From: an uncultured Eubacterium sp.
GTDB taxonomy: Bacteria; Bacillota; Clostridia; Lachnospirales; Lachnospiraceae
Assembly: GCA_910584875.1 (NCBI GenBank)
Contig: CAJUDA010000011.1
Location: 36,672-100,671 of the forward strand
Direction: 5' to 3'
Length of the DNA stretch: 64,000 nucleotides
Shown here: in pieces, positions 1 through 8,887 of the stretch
Position numbering within the stretch: the stretch's first letter is position 1
Layout of the letters: every line of letters begins with the position of its first letter
Translations under genes and position numbers: made by a program
The notes under the pieces: model-generated
Told to the model about the DNA's origin: nothing
What the model saw: the letters and a program-made list of their open reading frames with translations, nothing else
The model's database searches: none

Positions 1-1
1 A

Positions 2-511
2 TATAACCAGGCAGCGCCGTCCAGAATCCATCAGACTATATTAGGCGAACTGTACACTGTTATAAACAACTATATCAAGTCAAAGGACGGTTCCTGTCGT
101 GTTTATCCCGCACCGTTCGCTGTCAAGCTGAGGGAGGACCGCAAAACCATAGTAGAACCGGACATAAGCGTTATCTGTGACAAGAACAAGCTTACAGACC
201 GTGGCTGTACCGGAGCTCCTGATTGGATTATGGAAATTGTTTCTCCCAGCAATTCCAGCCATGACTATATCCTAAAGCTAAATCTGTACGCAAATGCAGG
301 TGTCCGGGAATACTGGATTGTAGACCCTTACAAAGAACACATTTTTGTTTACCGCTTAGAACAGGAACATTTTGAGGTAGAAACATATACATTGCATGAC
401 ATTTTACCACACCCCACAGCCTGTCTTTCTGTTTCATCCCCGCACAAAAAAAGTACCGTAATCCCTCAGAACCACGGTACTTTCTGGATTTTTAAGAGTA
501 TAAGTTTTTAG
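2..511 (+). CDS. Uma2-family putative endonuclease, 3' part only
   Basis: The frame is open from the window's left edge, so the true start lies outside. The visible protein carries the Uma2 (DUF820) pattern: PDISV, then MEIVSPSN, then KLNLYANAGVREYWIVDP. These place the acidic residues of a PD-(D/E)XK-like nuclease fold; the biological role of the family is not settled. The last 25 or so residues do not look like a normal Uma2 ending. They are read through the hairpin at 446-483 that terminates the convergent gene, and the stop codon overlaps that gene's stop by 4 bases. The C-terminus is probably frayed or frameshifted. Uma2 copies are commonly multiplied in Firmicutes and cyanobacteria. The family call is firm; functionality is doubtful. 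Confidence 0.75.
   Translation, partial: YNQAAPSRIHQTILGELYTVINNYIKSKDGSCRVYPAPFAVKLREDRKTIVEPDISVICDKNKLTDRGCTGAPDWIMEIVSPSNSSHDYILKLNLYANAGVREYWIVDPYKEHIFVYRLEQEHFEVETYTLHDILPHPTACLSVSSPHKKSTVIPQNHGTFWIFKSISF
446..483 (-). terminator. Rho-independent terminator of the NifU-like/GGGtGRT unit
   Basis: Arms AAAGTACCGT (450-459) and ACGGTACTTT (474-483) form a perfect 10 bp stem with a 14-nt loop. On the minus strand the stem is followed by seven T residues, just after the 508-1518 gene ends. Confidence 0.85.
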
Positions 512-1518
512 AAATTCCCATTATCGGCTGCTTCCTGGATCGCAACGGCAACAGCTACCGTCATACCTACCATCGGGTTATTTCCTGCACCGATCAGACC
601 CATCATCTCTACATGGGCCGGTACGGAAGAAGATCCGGCAAACTGAGCATCACTGTGCATACGTCCCAGTGTATCCGTCATACCATAGGAAGCAGGACCT
701 GCCGCCATATTATCCGGATGAAGGGTACGTCCGGTACCACCACCGGATGCAACAGAAAAATATTTCTTACCCTGCTCGTTGCACTCTTTCTTGTATGTAC
801 CTGCTACCGGATGCTGGAAACGGGTCGGGTTCGTGGAATTTCCTGTGATCGACACATCCACGCCCTCTTTGTGCATGATCGCAACACCTTCACTTACCGA
901 ATTTGCACCATAACAGTTTACCTTGGCACGGAGTCCCTCAGAATAAGGCTTTTTAAATACTTCCTTTACTTCATTGGTATAGGGATCGTATTCGGTCTCT
1001 ACAAACGTAAAGCCGTTGATACGGGAAATGATCTGCGCTGCATCTTTGCCAAGTCCGTTCAGGATAACCCGAAGCGGTTTTTTGCGGACTTTATTTGCCT
1101 TTTCCGCAATACCGATCGCACCTTCTGCGGCAGCAAAGGATTCATGTCCGGCAAGGAAACAGAAACACTCGGTCTCCTCTTCCAGAAGCATCTTGCCAAG
1201 ATTACCATGTCCAAGACCTACCTTACGGGTATCTGCCACCGAACCCGGAATACAAAATGCCTGAAGTCCTTCACCGATCGCTGCTGCTGCATCAGCTGCT
1301 CTTCTGCATCCTTTCTTGATTGCGATCGCTGCCCCTACTGTATAAGCCCAGCATGCATTCTCAAAACAGATCGGCTGAATGCCCTTAACCTGGTCATATA
1401 CATTCAGACCCGCATCTTTGGTGATCTTCTCTGCTTCTTCAATAGAGGAGATACCATACTCAGCCAATACACCATTGATCTTATCAATTCTTCTTTCATA
1501 TGATTCAAATAATGCCAT
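508..1518 (-). CDS. GGGtGRT-family protein of unknown function
   Basis: A 336-residue protein whose signature GGGTGRT lies at residues 259-265, which names the Pfam family (GGGtGRT protein). It is Cys-rich in the first 120 residues (ICFENAC near 50-56, C71, C89, and ECFC near 118-120) and contains Gly-rich stretches and a GHGNLGKM segment. No signal peptide or membrane segment is visible, so it is probably cytoplasmic. It begins 19 bases after the NifU-like scaffold gene and shares its terminator, so the two form a two-gene operon. This linkage recurs in Clostridia and suggests a role in Fe-S cluster handling or in maturing a metalloenzyme, but the biochemical role is, to my knowledge, undefined. 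The family call is confident; the function is inference from the neighbour only. Confidence 0.88.
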   Translation of the reverse strand: MALFESYERRIDKINGVLAEYGISSIEEAEKITKDAGLNVYDQVKGIQPICFENACWAYTVGAAIAIKKGCRRAADAAAAIGEGLQAFCIPGSVADTRKVGLGHGNLGKMLLEEETECFCFLAGHESFAAAEGAIGIAEKANKVRKKPLRVILNGLGKDAAQIISRINGFTFVETEYDPYTNEVKEVFKKPYSEGLRAKVNCYGANSVSEGVAIMHKEGVDVSITGNSTNPTRFQHPVAGTYKKECNEQGKKYFSVASGGGTGRTLHPDNMAAGPASYGMTDTLGRMHSDAQFAGSSSVPAHVEMMGLIGAGNNPMVGMTVAVAVAIQEAADNGNF

Positions 1519-1537
1519 TCTTGTTTTCCTCCTCTAT

Positions 1538-2248
1538 TTATTTGCTTTCCAATACTTCGTCCGTTCTCGGATCGATGATCTTTACAGCATCGTCTACGCG
1601 GCCATACTGTCCGCATGCCTTTTCGTATGCTGTGTTCGGATCGTCACCCTTCTTGATAAAATCAGTCATCTTACCAAGACTTACGAACTTATAACCGATG
1701 ATAAGATCATCGGCATCCAGTGCGATACCAGTTACATATCCCTCTGCCATCTCCAGGTAACGGGGTCCCTTTTTCAGCGTACCATACATGGTACCAACCT
1801 GGGAACGAAGTCCCTTTCCAAGATCCTCCAGACCGGCGCCTACGGCAAGACCGTCCTCAGAAAAAGCACTCTGGCTGCGTCCATACACGATCTGCAGGAA
1901 CAATTCACGCATCGCTGTATTGATGGCATCACAGACAAGATCTGTATTCAGCGCTTCCATCACCGTCAGTCCCGGAAGGATCTCTGATGCCATAGCGGCA
2001 GAATGTGTCATGCCGGAACATCCGATCGTCTCTACCAGAGCCTCCTGGATGATACCCTCTTTTACGTTCAGGGAAAGTTTGCAGGCGCCCTGCTGTGGAG
2101 CACACCAGCCTATACCATGTGTAAAGCCGGAAATATCTTTAACTTCTTTTGCCTGTACCCATTTTGCTTCTTCTGGAATCGGTGCACAGCCGTGATGAAC
2201 ACCCTGGGCAACCGGGCACATGTTTTCTACTTCTTGTGAATAAATCAT
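1538..2248 (-). CDS. NifU/IscU-like iron-sulfur cluster scaffold protein
   Basis: A 236-residue protein related to the IscU/NifU N-terminal scaffold fold. The segment IGCSGMTHSAAMASE (Cys77) matches the central cluster-ligand loop of IscU. Other cysteines lie at 11, 21, 49, 56 and 106. The classical third IscU cysteine is not obvious, so ligation may differ. Start: ATG at 2248 with AAAGGAG about 7 bases upstream. It is the first gene of the operon with the GGGtGRT protein, and a near-consensus sigma-A promoter sits directly upstream (2287-2315). This is not SufU: the size and Cys pattern differ. Likely role: holding Fe-S clusters for a dedicated client, possibly its operon partner (inference). 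Confidence 0.82.
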   Translation of the reverse strand: MIYSQEVENMCPVAQGVHHGCAPIPEEAKWVQAKEVKDISGFTHGIGWCAPQQGACKLSLNVKEGIIQEALVETIGCSGMTHSAAMASEILPGLTVMEALNTDLVCDAINTAMRELFLQIVYGRSQSAFSEDGLAVGAGLEDLGKGLRSQVGTMYGTLKKGPRYLEMAEGYVTGIALDADDLIIGYKFVSLGKMTDFIKKGDDPNTAYEKACGQYGRVDDAVKIIDPRTDEVLESK

Positions 2249-2286
2249 GTCGTAACTCCTTTCAGATTATTGTTCAAACTATAAAA

Positions 2287-2315
2287 ATCATACAATATTT
2301 TGGTATATTTGTCAA
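2287..2315 (-). promoter_or_regulatory. Sigma-A-type promoter of the NifU-like gene
   Basis: On the minus strand, TTGACA (2310-2315), a 17-bp spacer, then TATGAT (2287-2292), about 40 bases from the start codon. Confidence 0.8.
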
Positions 2316-2349
2316 TGTTTGACGACGGACAATGGGATAATACCGCCGC

Positions 2350-3021
2350 TCACATTTCTCTTTTTTCTGCGACCTCTCCCTGCTTTTTATAAATACTGCC
2401 CCCCGGCACATAACCGCGCACGCTGGACAGTGGGTAAATGTTGGTACACGGCCCGATCACAGAGCCAGGATTGAGGATGCTTCCGCATCCTACTTCCACC
2501 TCATCACCCAGGACAGCCCCCATTTTCTTAAGCCCAGTCCTTACCGGCGTCCCGTTTACCTTCACTTCCACCAGTGTTTTATCTGATTTCACATTGGAAG
2601 TGATGGATCCCGCTCCCATATGGGATTTATAACCCAGGATAGAGTCACCTACATAGTTATAATGCGGTACCTGGACGTTATCAAACAATATCACATTTTT
2701 CAGTTCCGTAGAATTTCCCACCACGGCATGTTTCCCCACGATGGCACTGCCGCGAATAAACGCACAGTGACGGATCTCAGCTTCTTCATCAATGATCACC
2801 GGACCATGGATATATGCCGTCGGTGCCACTACTGCACTTCTGGCGATCCATACATCCTCGCCCCGCCTCTCAAACTGGTCGTCAGGCAGTTTCTTCCCCA
2901 GCTCAATGATAAAATCACGGATCAGCGGCAAAACCTCAAAAGGATATGTCTTTCCCTCAAAAATCCCGGCTGCGATCGTTTTCGTCCGGTCAAATAAATT
3001 CTCAATCTCAATCTCCTGCAT
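2350..3021 (-). CDS. Left-handed beta-helix acyltransferase-like protein (GlmU C-terminal-like)
   Basis: A 223-residue protein with repeated hexapeptide turns (ARSAVVAPTAYIHGPVIID, AEIRHCAFIRG, SAIVGKHAVVG and on to the end), the left-handed parallel beta-helix of UDP-GlcNAc acetyl/uridylyltransferase-type enzymes. The uridylyltransferase (pyrophosphorylase) domain of real GlmU is missing. The segments NSTELKNVILFDNVQVPHYN and MGAGSITSNVKSD resemble the GlmU acetyltransferase active-site region. The substrate is unknown; related clostridial proteins are annotated as UDP-N-acetylglucosamine pyrophosphorylase-like. It stands alone between the NifU-like promoter and sbcC, in the same direction as sbcDC. 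The 26 bases separating it from sbcC are compatible with either its own promoter inside sbcC or read-through. Confidence 0.75.
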   Translation of the reverse strand: MQEIEIENLFDRTKTIAAGIFEGKTYPFEVLPLIRDFIIELGKKLPDDQFERRGEDVWIARSAVVAPTAYIHGPVIIDEEAEIRHCAFIRGSAIVGKHAVVGNSTELKNVILFDNVQVPHYNYVGDSILGYKSHMGAGSITSNVKSDKTLVEVKVNGTPVRTGLKKMGAVLGDEVEVGCGSILNPGSVIGPCTNIYPLSSVRGYVPGGSIYKKQGEVAEKREM

Positions 3022-3047
3022 TCTTATAACCTCCTGTAATCAATTTG

Positions 3048-5819
3048 TCATTCAATCACAGCAGCTGAGCTGTGACCACTTCTATCCTTTGTCACTACGA
3101 TCTGGCGGTCGATCCGGTTCTTCAGCTCCTGTACATGAGAGATGATCCCTACCAGCCGGTCTCCCTCCCCCAGTTCAGAAAGTACCCGTATTGCCTGCTG
3201 CAGGGATTCCCCGTCCAGGGAGCCAAACCCCTCATCGATAAACATCGTATCCAGCTGGATACCGCCGGAAGATGCCTGGATCTCATCCGCCATGCCAAGG
3301 GCAAGCGACAACGACGCCTTAAATGCCTCTCCGCCAGACAAAGAAGCGGCACTGCGGACGGAACCATTATAGTGATCAATGACATCCAGATCCAGTCCGA
3401 TCTGTGATCGTCTGTTACTGGCATCCTTCTGCCGGATCAACGTATACTGCCCTCCCGTCATTGTCTCAAACCGGAGATTTGCCTGTACCAGGATGCGGTC
3501 GAAATATGCCATCTGGACATATGTCTCCAGCTGGATCTTACCATTCTCCGTCTGTCTGCCGTTCGCTGTATCGTGCAATGCTTTCAGCCACTGGCACTTC
3601 TCTTCCTTTCTCTCCAGTTCCTGCTGTTTCTTTTTGATCCCGGACAGGGCACTTTTATTTTTATCCAGCCTGGTGAGGCAGTCATCTCTCTTTTGATTGC
3701 ACGCTGCCTCCTCCTGCCACAGCGCCTCCCTCTTTGTCTTCTCAAGACCAGGTTCGATCTTTTCATCGGTCTTCTGCTGTTCCCTTAACGTTTGTATCTC
3801 GCCTGCTATGGTGAGCTGACTCTCCTGAAGCTTTTGATACGATTCTTCCACTCTCTTCCGGAATTCTTCCCACTCCTTTCTTTTCTTTTGCATCCGCCGG
3901 ATCTCTTCTTTTAATTCCTTTACACTGCCAAAGGAGAGCCCCTGTGTAAGATTTTTTATCTGTTCTTCCAGCGCCTCTGCCTTTGATTTTGCACCAGCAA
4001 GGTCTGTCTGCAGCTTTTGCTGGTTTTCCTTCTGTTTCTCCAGCATTTCCTCCGCTTCCGGCAGCAGATGCGTCAATTCATCATACCGCTCCTGTTTCTG
4101 TTTCAGTTCACTCTGGCGGATGCGAAGTTCCTCTATCCGGGAATGGACTTTGTTCTGCCTGTCAGCAAGTACATCCTCATACTGCTCTGATTCCAGCGCC
4201 ATCGAGAGCTGCTTTATCTTTTCCTCACAGGCGGCATTTAGCTCTGCCGCCTTTATGCCTTTCCCGTTTCGATCCTCTTCAGCCCGCTCTGCCTCTCTCT
4301 CCGCCTCTTCGACAGCTTCCTTTTCCGGTGCCTCCCGGTCTGTCACTGCCGGAGCCGGATGATCCGTAGCTCCACAGACCGGACAGGGCACTCCCGGTTC
4401 CAGTGTCTTTGCCAGTACCCCTGCCTGCTGATCCAGATAAGATATGTGCATCCGCTCATATTTCTGCCGCAGGCAGGAAGCAGTTTCTTTCGCAGTGCTA
4501 TACTGCTCCACGATCTCCCTGTACTGCTTCTTAAGATCCTGCAGCATTTCTTTTTCTTTTTGCAGGGAAATAAGCCTTTCCTTTTCTTCTATGGCGGAAT
4601 CCAGCTTGTGCTTCACTTCTGTCAATTCTTTTTCCAGGGAAGATAAGGACTCCCTCTCCTCCCTGTATGACTGGATCTCTTCCGTTTTCTTCTGGATCTC
4701 CTTTCCACATCTGGCAATCTGGCTTTCCCATCCAGCCTGCCGTTTTTTTGTATCTGCCAAATCCTTTTCCGCTTTTTCCCACTCCTCATATCTCGGGAGT
4801 TCTCCCTTATACCGGGCAGTCTCTTCAGTCAGTAATTCAATCTGCGGGCGGAAATTCTCCACCTCTTCCCGCTGACCTCTGAGCACTGTCAGATTTGTTT
4901 CATTATCCTTATGTTCCTTTTCTTTTTCTTCCAGTATTCGGCCCCTTTTTTGCTGTTCCTCTCCTTTTGTGATCCGGGCACTCACCTCTTCTGCCTGCTT
5001 CTGGAGTTCCTGTATCGAACATTTCCATTGATCCATCTGTAGCTCGTCTCTGGCAATGATGCTTTCCAGGACAGGGATCGCCTCAGCAGCACTCACATGC
5101 TCCTTCGCCCGGTTCCAGATCTCTTCACCCGGCATTTCTTTATCCGGTATCTCCCCATCTGGTACCTCTGTTTCCGGATACACCACCCCTTCCATATACT
5201 GCTTCATGCTTTTCTGCAAATCTTGGCACTCCCCATCTATTTTCAGATAATCCCGACGGATCTCACTTTGCAGTTTTTCGTAGCGTCCGGTATCAAAGAT
5301 CTGGCGGAATATCTTTACCCTGTCATCCGTAGAGGCAAGAAGTAATTTCAAAAAATCCCCCTGGGCGATCATCGCCACCTGGGTAAACTGATTCCGGTCC
5401 AGTCCGATGATCTCACAGATCTTCCTGTTTACTTCCCTTATTCCTGTATAAATCTGATCTCCACAGGTCAGTTCTGCATATGCCGTCTCTCTTGTCAGCC
5501 CCTCTCCATGCGCTTTGGGGCGCATATATTCAGGATTCCGTTTCACCATATATTTTTTTCCATGGTAAGAAAAGACAAGCTGTACAAATGTCTTCGTCTT
5601 TTCCTGCGCATACTTACTCCGAAGCATGACGGAAGTCCGGTAACCACCGCTTGGCTCCCCATAAAGAGCAAACGTAATGGCATCAAAAACTGTCGTTTTG
5701 CCAGCTCCGGTATCCCCGGTGATCAGATACAGCCCCTTTGACCCAATTTTCGCAAAATCAATGGAAGTCTCCCCGGCATAGGGACCAAAGGCAGACATGG
5801 TAAGTTTTAATGGCCGCAT
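3048..5819 (-). CDS. sbcC: Exonuclease SbcCD ATPase subunit SbcC
   Basis: A 923-residue SMC/Rad50-like ATPase. Together with SbcD it cuts hairpins, cruciforms and blocked DNA ends. Walker A (GDTGAGKTTVFDAI) lies near residue 35. Long coiled coils run from about 190 to 780 and are interrupted by the zinc hook CPVC near residues 478-481. The ABC signature LSGGEAFKASLSLALG and Walker B DTMFIDEGFGSLD lie near the C-terminus. I chose the ATG at 5819 (MRPLKLTMSAFGPY), which begins just after the sbcD stop and has GGAGG inside the end of sbcD. The longer reading from 5894 adds Arg-rich residues read through sbcD and lacks family support. It is translationally coupled to sbcD. Confidence 0.95.
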   Translation of the reverse strand: MRPLKLTMSAFGPYAGETSIDFAKIGSKGLYLITGDTGAGKTTVFDAITFALYGEPSGGYRTSVMLRSKYAQEKTKTFVQLVFSYHGKKYMVKRNPEYMRPKAHGEGLTRETAYAELTCGDQIYTGIREVNRKICEIIGLDRNQFTQVAMIAQGDFLKLLLASTDDRVKIFRQIFDTGRYEKLQSEIRRDYLKIDGECQDLQKSMKQYMEGVVYPETEVPDGEIPDKEMPGEEIWNRAKEHVSAAEAIPVLESIIARDELQMDQWKCSIQELQKQAEEVSARITKGEEQQKRGRILEEKEKEHKDNETNLTVLRGQREEVENFRPQIELLTEETARYKGELPRYEEWEKAEKDLADTKKRQAGWESQIARCGKEIQKKTEEIQSYREERESLSSLEKELTEVKHKLDSAIEEKERLISLQKEKEMLQDLKKQYREIVEQYSTAKETASCLRQKYERMHISYLDQQAGVLAKTLEPGVPCPVCGATDHPAPAVTDREAPEKEAVEEAEREAERAEEDRNGKGIKAAELNAACEEKIKQLSMALESEQYEDVLADRQNKVHSRIEELRIRQSELKQKQERYDELTHLLPEAEEMLEKQKENQQKLQTDLAGAKSKAEALEEQIKNLTQGLSFGSVKELKEEIRRMQKKRKEWEEFRKRVEESYQKLQESQLTIAGEIQTLREQQKTDEKIEPGLEKTKREALWQEEAACNQKRDDCLTRLDKNKSALSGIKKKQQELERKEEKCQWLKALHDTANGRQTENGKIQLETYVQMAYFDRILVQANLRFETMTGGQYTLIRQKDASNRRSQIGLDLDVIDHYNGSVRSAASLSGGEAFKASLSLALGMADEIQASSGGIQLDTMFIDEGFGSLDGESLQQAIRVLSELGEGDRLVGIISHVQELKNRIDRQIVVTKDRSGHSSAAVIE

Positions 5820-5823
5820 ACCC

Positions 5824-6957
5824 TCACACCTCCTCCCATATCTTGCCGATCTTTTCCTGAAGGTACTGTGTCTGGGCTTCCCCCACCGGCTCACCGTTCA
5901 TCTCCTGATAGAACCGGCAGAAAAGATCTGACGGATGAAGTGACGCCATCCCGCCAGGATTACCGGTTTCCTGAGCCCGTTGATAAGTACGCCCTTTATA
6001 ATCCATCGCCATTAAATTAGGATAAACCATGCGCAGACGCGAAAAGGCATCCCGTACCTCCTTCTCATCTGTCAACGTCATACGGATAAATGCGTCTGTA
6101 TCCACATTCTCATAAAAAGAAGGTACTGTCACATCCTGAAATTTTCCCTCCATCTCGACCATATCCCGCAGCGGGACCAGTGGTACCGTTTCCACCTGGA
6201 GTTTCCCTTTCTCTCGCAGCTCCACGATGCTGACCGTCTTCTCATCCCTGCACTCACTAAAAGAATATTTCAGCGGAGTACCACAATACCGTATTTTTTG
6301 ATCTCCCACATTCTGCGCCCGGTGCAGATGCCCCAGCGCCACATAATCAAATCCGTCAAACACATCTGCATCCACATTATCCAGTCCCCCCACGGAAATA
6401 TCTTCCGAATCCGAACGGGACGCTCCGGTGACGAACTGATGTGCCAGCAAAATATTCCGTTCCTTCTCATCCACATTCATATGTGCGATGGCAGACCTCA
6501 CGGCATCGGTATAGGAATGGATCTCTTCCTCCGGGAAATAATGTCTGGCATGAACCGGCCTGATAAATGGAAGCATATAAAAATTCACCGGACCATAAGA
6601 GTCTTCCAGCCGCACCGGACGGATCTCCCCGTGAAATACCGGGGAAAGATAGACACCACTCCCGGCGATCAGCCGTGAAGCAAAGGCGATCCGCTCCGGC
6701 GAATCATGATTGCCACTGATGATAAAAACCTTCCGCTGATCTCCTGCCAGCCGGGATAGAAAATCATCAAATAATGCCACGGCCTCCCCCGGAGGCACCG
6801 GTCTGTCATAGACATCCCCGGCAATCAGTACCGTTTCGATATCCTGTTCCTGTATAATCCGCAAAATCTGTTTCATGATATATTCCTGATCTTCCAGCAG
6901 GGAATACTGATTCAGATACTTTCCCAGATGCAGATCCGATAAATGTGCAAATCTCAT
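5824..6957 (-). CDS. sbcD: Exonuclease SbcCD nuclease subunit SbcD
   Basis: A 377-residue Mre11-type metallophosphoesterase. The metal-binding motifs are all present: DLHLGK (D8, H10), GDVYDR (D48), GNHDSPE (N83, H84), the AHQF segment, and ALGHLHRAQ. It is the Mn-dependent nuclease of the SbcCD complex in the cytoplasm. Start at 6957 with AGGAGAGTGT immediately upstream. The gene ends 5 bases before sbcC, so subunit stoichiometry is probably set by coupling. The 82 bases upstream (6958-7039) separate it from the DUF2207 gene and show no strong terminator, so it may be the tail of an aroB-lemA-DUF2207-sbcD-sbcC transcript. Confidence 0.95.
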   Translation of the reverse strand: MRFAHLSDLHLGKYLNQYSLLEDQEYIMKQILRIIQEQDIETVLIAGDVYDRPVPPGEAVALFDDFLSRLAGDQRKVFIISGNHDSPERIAFASRLIAGSGVYLSPVFHGEIRPVRLEDSYGPVNFYMLPFIRPVHARHYFPEEEIHSYTDAVRSAIAHMNVDEKERNILLAHQFVTGASRSDSEDISVGGLDNVDADVFDGFDYVALGHLHRAQNVGDQKIRYCGTPLKYSFSECRDEKTVSIVELREKGKLQVETVPLVPLRDMVEMEGKFQDVTVPSFYENVDTDAFIRMTLTDEKEVRDAFSRLRMVYPNLMAMDYKGRTYQRAQETGNPGGMASLHPSDLFCRFYQEMNGEPVGEAQTQYLQEKIGKIWEEV

Positions 6958-7039
6958 ACACTCTCCTAATTCAATGTCAGCAAACAGCTGTATCCATTCG
7001 TTTTCCCATGCAATGCCTGCGCTTTCCCAGCGTGCTTAC

Positions 7040-8887
7040 CTACCAGCTTCCGCCGCCACCGCCGCCGCTTCCGCCGCCGGAAAACCCACCACCGCTGCTG
7101 CTGCTTGAACTCGGCGATGATGTCATGGCTGTGGTAACCGATGTCATGGTCGAATCCATAAAGCGGTGAAAGACCACGACATCAAAGGCGGAATATCCTG
7201 TGCTGTGATACCATGACGGCGGCTCCACTGCGATCGACTCAAATTTCTTCATCCATTTATCAGAAATCCCCAGCACATACGTATAGGGCAAAATCTCATA
7301 GAAATACTGGGGATTTTCAGCCACCAGCATCTCCAGCCGTTCTTTCTCCGCCGTCAAAAGGAAATTTCGGAACCCCCGGATCCTCCCGAGCATGACCGTC
7401 CCATATTCTGTCCGTTTAGACATATATCCGGCAAAAAACATGATCACCCCGCTTGCAGGGATGGCAAACAGATATGCCGCCCAGTACCATATATTTGCAT
7501 AGAGGAATGGTTCATGGAGAAAGAATCCATAAGCAATGATGCCCGGTATCAATATAACCAGAAATACAATAATCCGTCCCAGTATTTTTCCCTGCGTAAA
7601 CAGGGCAGAAAAACTGAGGGTAAACAAAAAACCAATTCCTCCGGCAGCAGCAATACCCGAAAAAATACTGTATTCATACTGATACACCGGCATAAAACCG
7701 GCGAGAAGAAACACAGCAAGGGCAGTGATCCACAGAATCCATCCCTTATTCAGGGAATCCGCATGAAATATTTTCTGCCTGTTTTTCTTGTTATCTACCA
7801 TAGTCATAATGCTGCTTACTGTTTTATAAAATTTATTTTCCAGGTCTTTTTTCCTAACCGTATCTCCTGATCGGAACAGACCATTCATAAAGACGCGTTC
7901 GACATCGTTTGTCCCGTCATAGGGCTTCTTCTTCACAAGAATAAAATCATTCTTCTTTTTTCCCTCCTGGATCTCGATGTATCCCTTCTGGGCCAGATAT
8001 ACGATCAGGGAGGTGACATCCTTTGAGCCCAGGCTTCCGTTGTAAATAAAAGCAAGATCAACACTGTTCAGACCATCCGGCGCGTGAAATTCCACGGTCT
8101 CCACTACAGGATCATCCCGCCCGTACCGCCACCACAAAAGAAATGCCAGACCCATCCCGATGAGGGCAACAAAGATCGCGGCATAGGCAGTCCATGGGAT
8201 TTCCTCTGTCCTCTCAAAATATCCCTCCGGCAGAAGGATCCGTACCGTCACCCCCTGTCCAGGCCGTAATATCACTTTTTTTGAAAGCTGTCCGTGGATC
8301 GTATTTCCATCCAGACGGTAGCTCAGATCTGTATATCCTGCCGAGCGGTAGTGTCCCCAGGACATGCCAAGATTTTTCTCTTCAAATTCTTTTGGCATCT
8401 CGATCGTAAACGTCACATTGGATATCGTAGTCTGCCAGCCCTGTCCGATCACATTAAAATAGAACTCATCCCCGTCTTCCAGCACATCATTTCCCATTAT
8501 ATAATCATAAGAGATCCGGTACTCCTTGTCACCAGTGATCAGTTCATCCTCATCACCAATCTGGATCCGACAGTTATCTCCCTCTCTGGAGGTTGAATAG
8601 TCATCCCCACAGTGAATATTTTCTACTCTGGCGACAATCCGGTCCTTGCTTCCATCCAGCCGTTCCACGTTGTTTACGAGGGGGATATCACGGTATATAC
8701 CGTGCCGCTTTCCCGGAAAATTCACCTTGATCGTCTCTTCGATGTGGTATGTATTCTGTATTGTTACCTTCATATCTACATGATAGCTCTCAATTGTATA
8801 ATCCCTGGCGCTGGCACTGACCGCCGGAGAGGCAAAAAGGCATAACAATAACAGCAAAAGAAAATATCGTATCCGTCTCATCATCAA
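7040..8887 (-). CDS. DUF2207 membrane protein with Gly-rich tail
   Basis: A 615-residue predicted membrane protein. Residues 1-27 are a signal peptide (LLLLLLCLFASPAVSASA). About 30-235 is an extracytoplasmic DUF2207 domain. A transmembrane segment lies near 238-258, followed by a cytoplasmic-type domain and further hydrophobic segments between about 380 and 490. The extreme C-terminus is low complexity: a serine run followed by GGGFSGGGSGGGGGG, ending in SW. The Gly-rich end is usual in this family, where it forms a flexible tail. The gene begins in the stop of lemA (overlapping TGATG). LemA-DUF2207 pairing is common in bacteria and the pair is thought to act at the membrane; the function is unknown. 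Confidence 0.88.
   Translation of the reverse strand: MMMRRIRYFLLLLLLCLFASPAVSASARDYTIESYHVDMKVTIQNTYHIEETIKVNFPGKRHGIYRDIPLVNNVERLDGSKDRIVARVENIHCGDDYSTSREGDNCRIQIGDEDELITGDKEYRISYDYIMGNDVLEDGDEFYFNVIGQGWQTTISNVTFTIEMPKEFEEKNLGMSWGHYRSAGYTDLSYRLDGNTIHGQLSKKVILRPGQGVTVRILLPEGYFERTEEIPWTAYAAIFVALIGMGLAFLLWWRYGRDDPVVETVEFHAPDGLNSVDLAFIYNGSLGSKDVTSLIVYLAQKGYIEIQEGKKKNDFILVKKKPYDGTNDVERVFMNGLFRSGDTVRKKDLENKFYKTVSSIMTMVDNKKNRQKIFHADSLNKGWILWITALAVFLLAGFMPVYQYEYSIFSGIAAAGGIGFLFTLSFSALFTQGKILGRIIVFLVILIPGIIAYGFFLHEPFLYANIWYWAAYLFAIPASGVIMFFAGYMSKRTEYGTVMLGRIRGFRNFLLTAEKERLEMLVAENPQYFYEILPYTYVLGISDKWMKKFESIAVEPPSWYHSTGYSAFDVVVFHRFMDSTMTSVTTAMTSSPSSSSSSGGGFSGGGSGGGGGGSW

Noticed and set aside
613..1503. 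A 296-codon plus-strand frame opposite the GGGtGRT gene
   Set aside because: It is a shadow of the codon pattern of the minus-strand gene: Cys/Arg-rich, no family features and no ribosome site.
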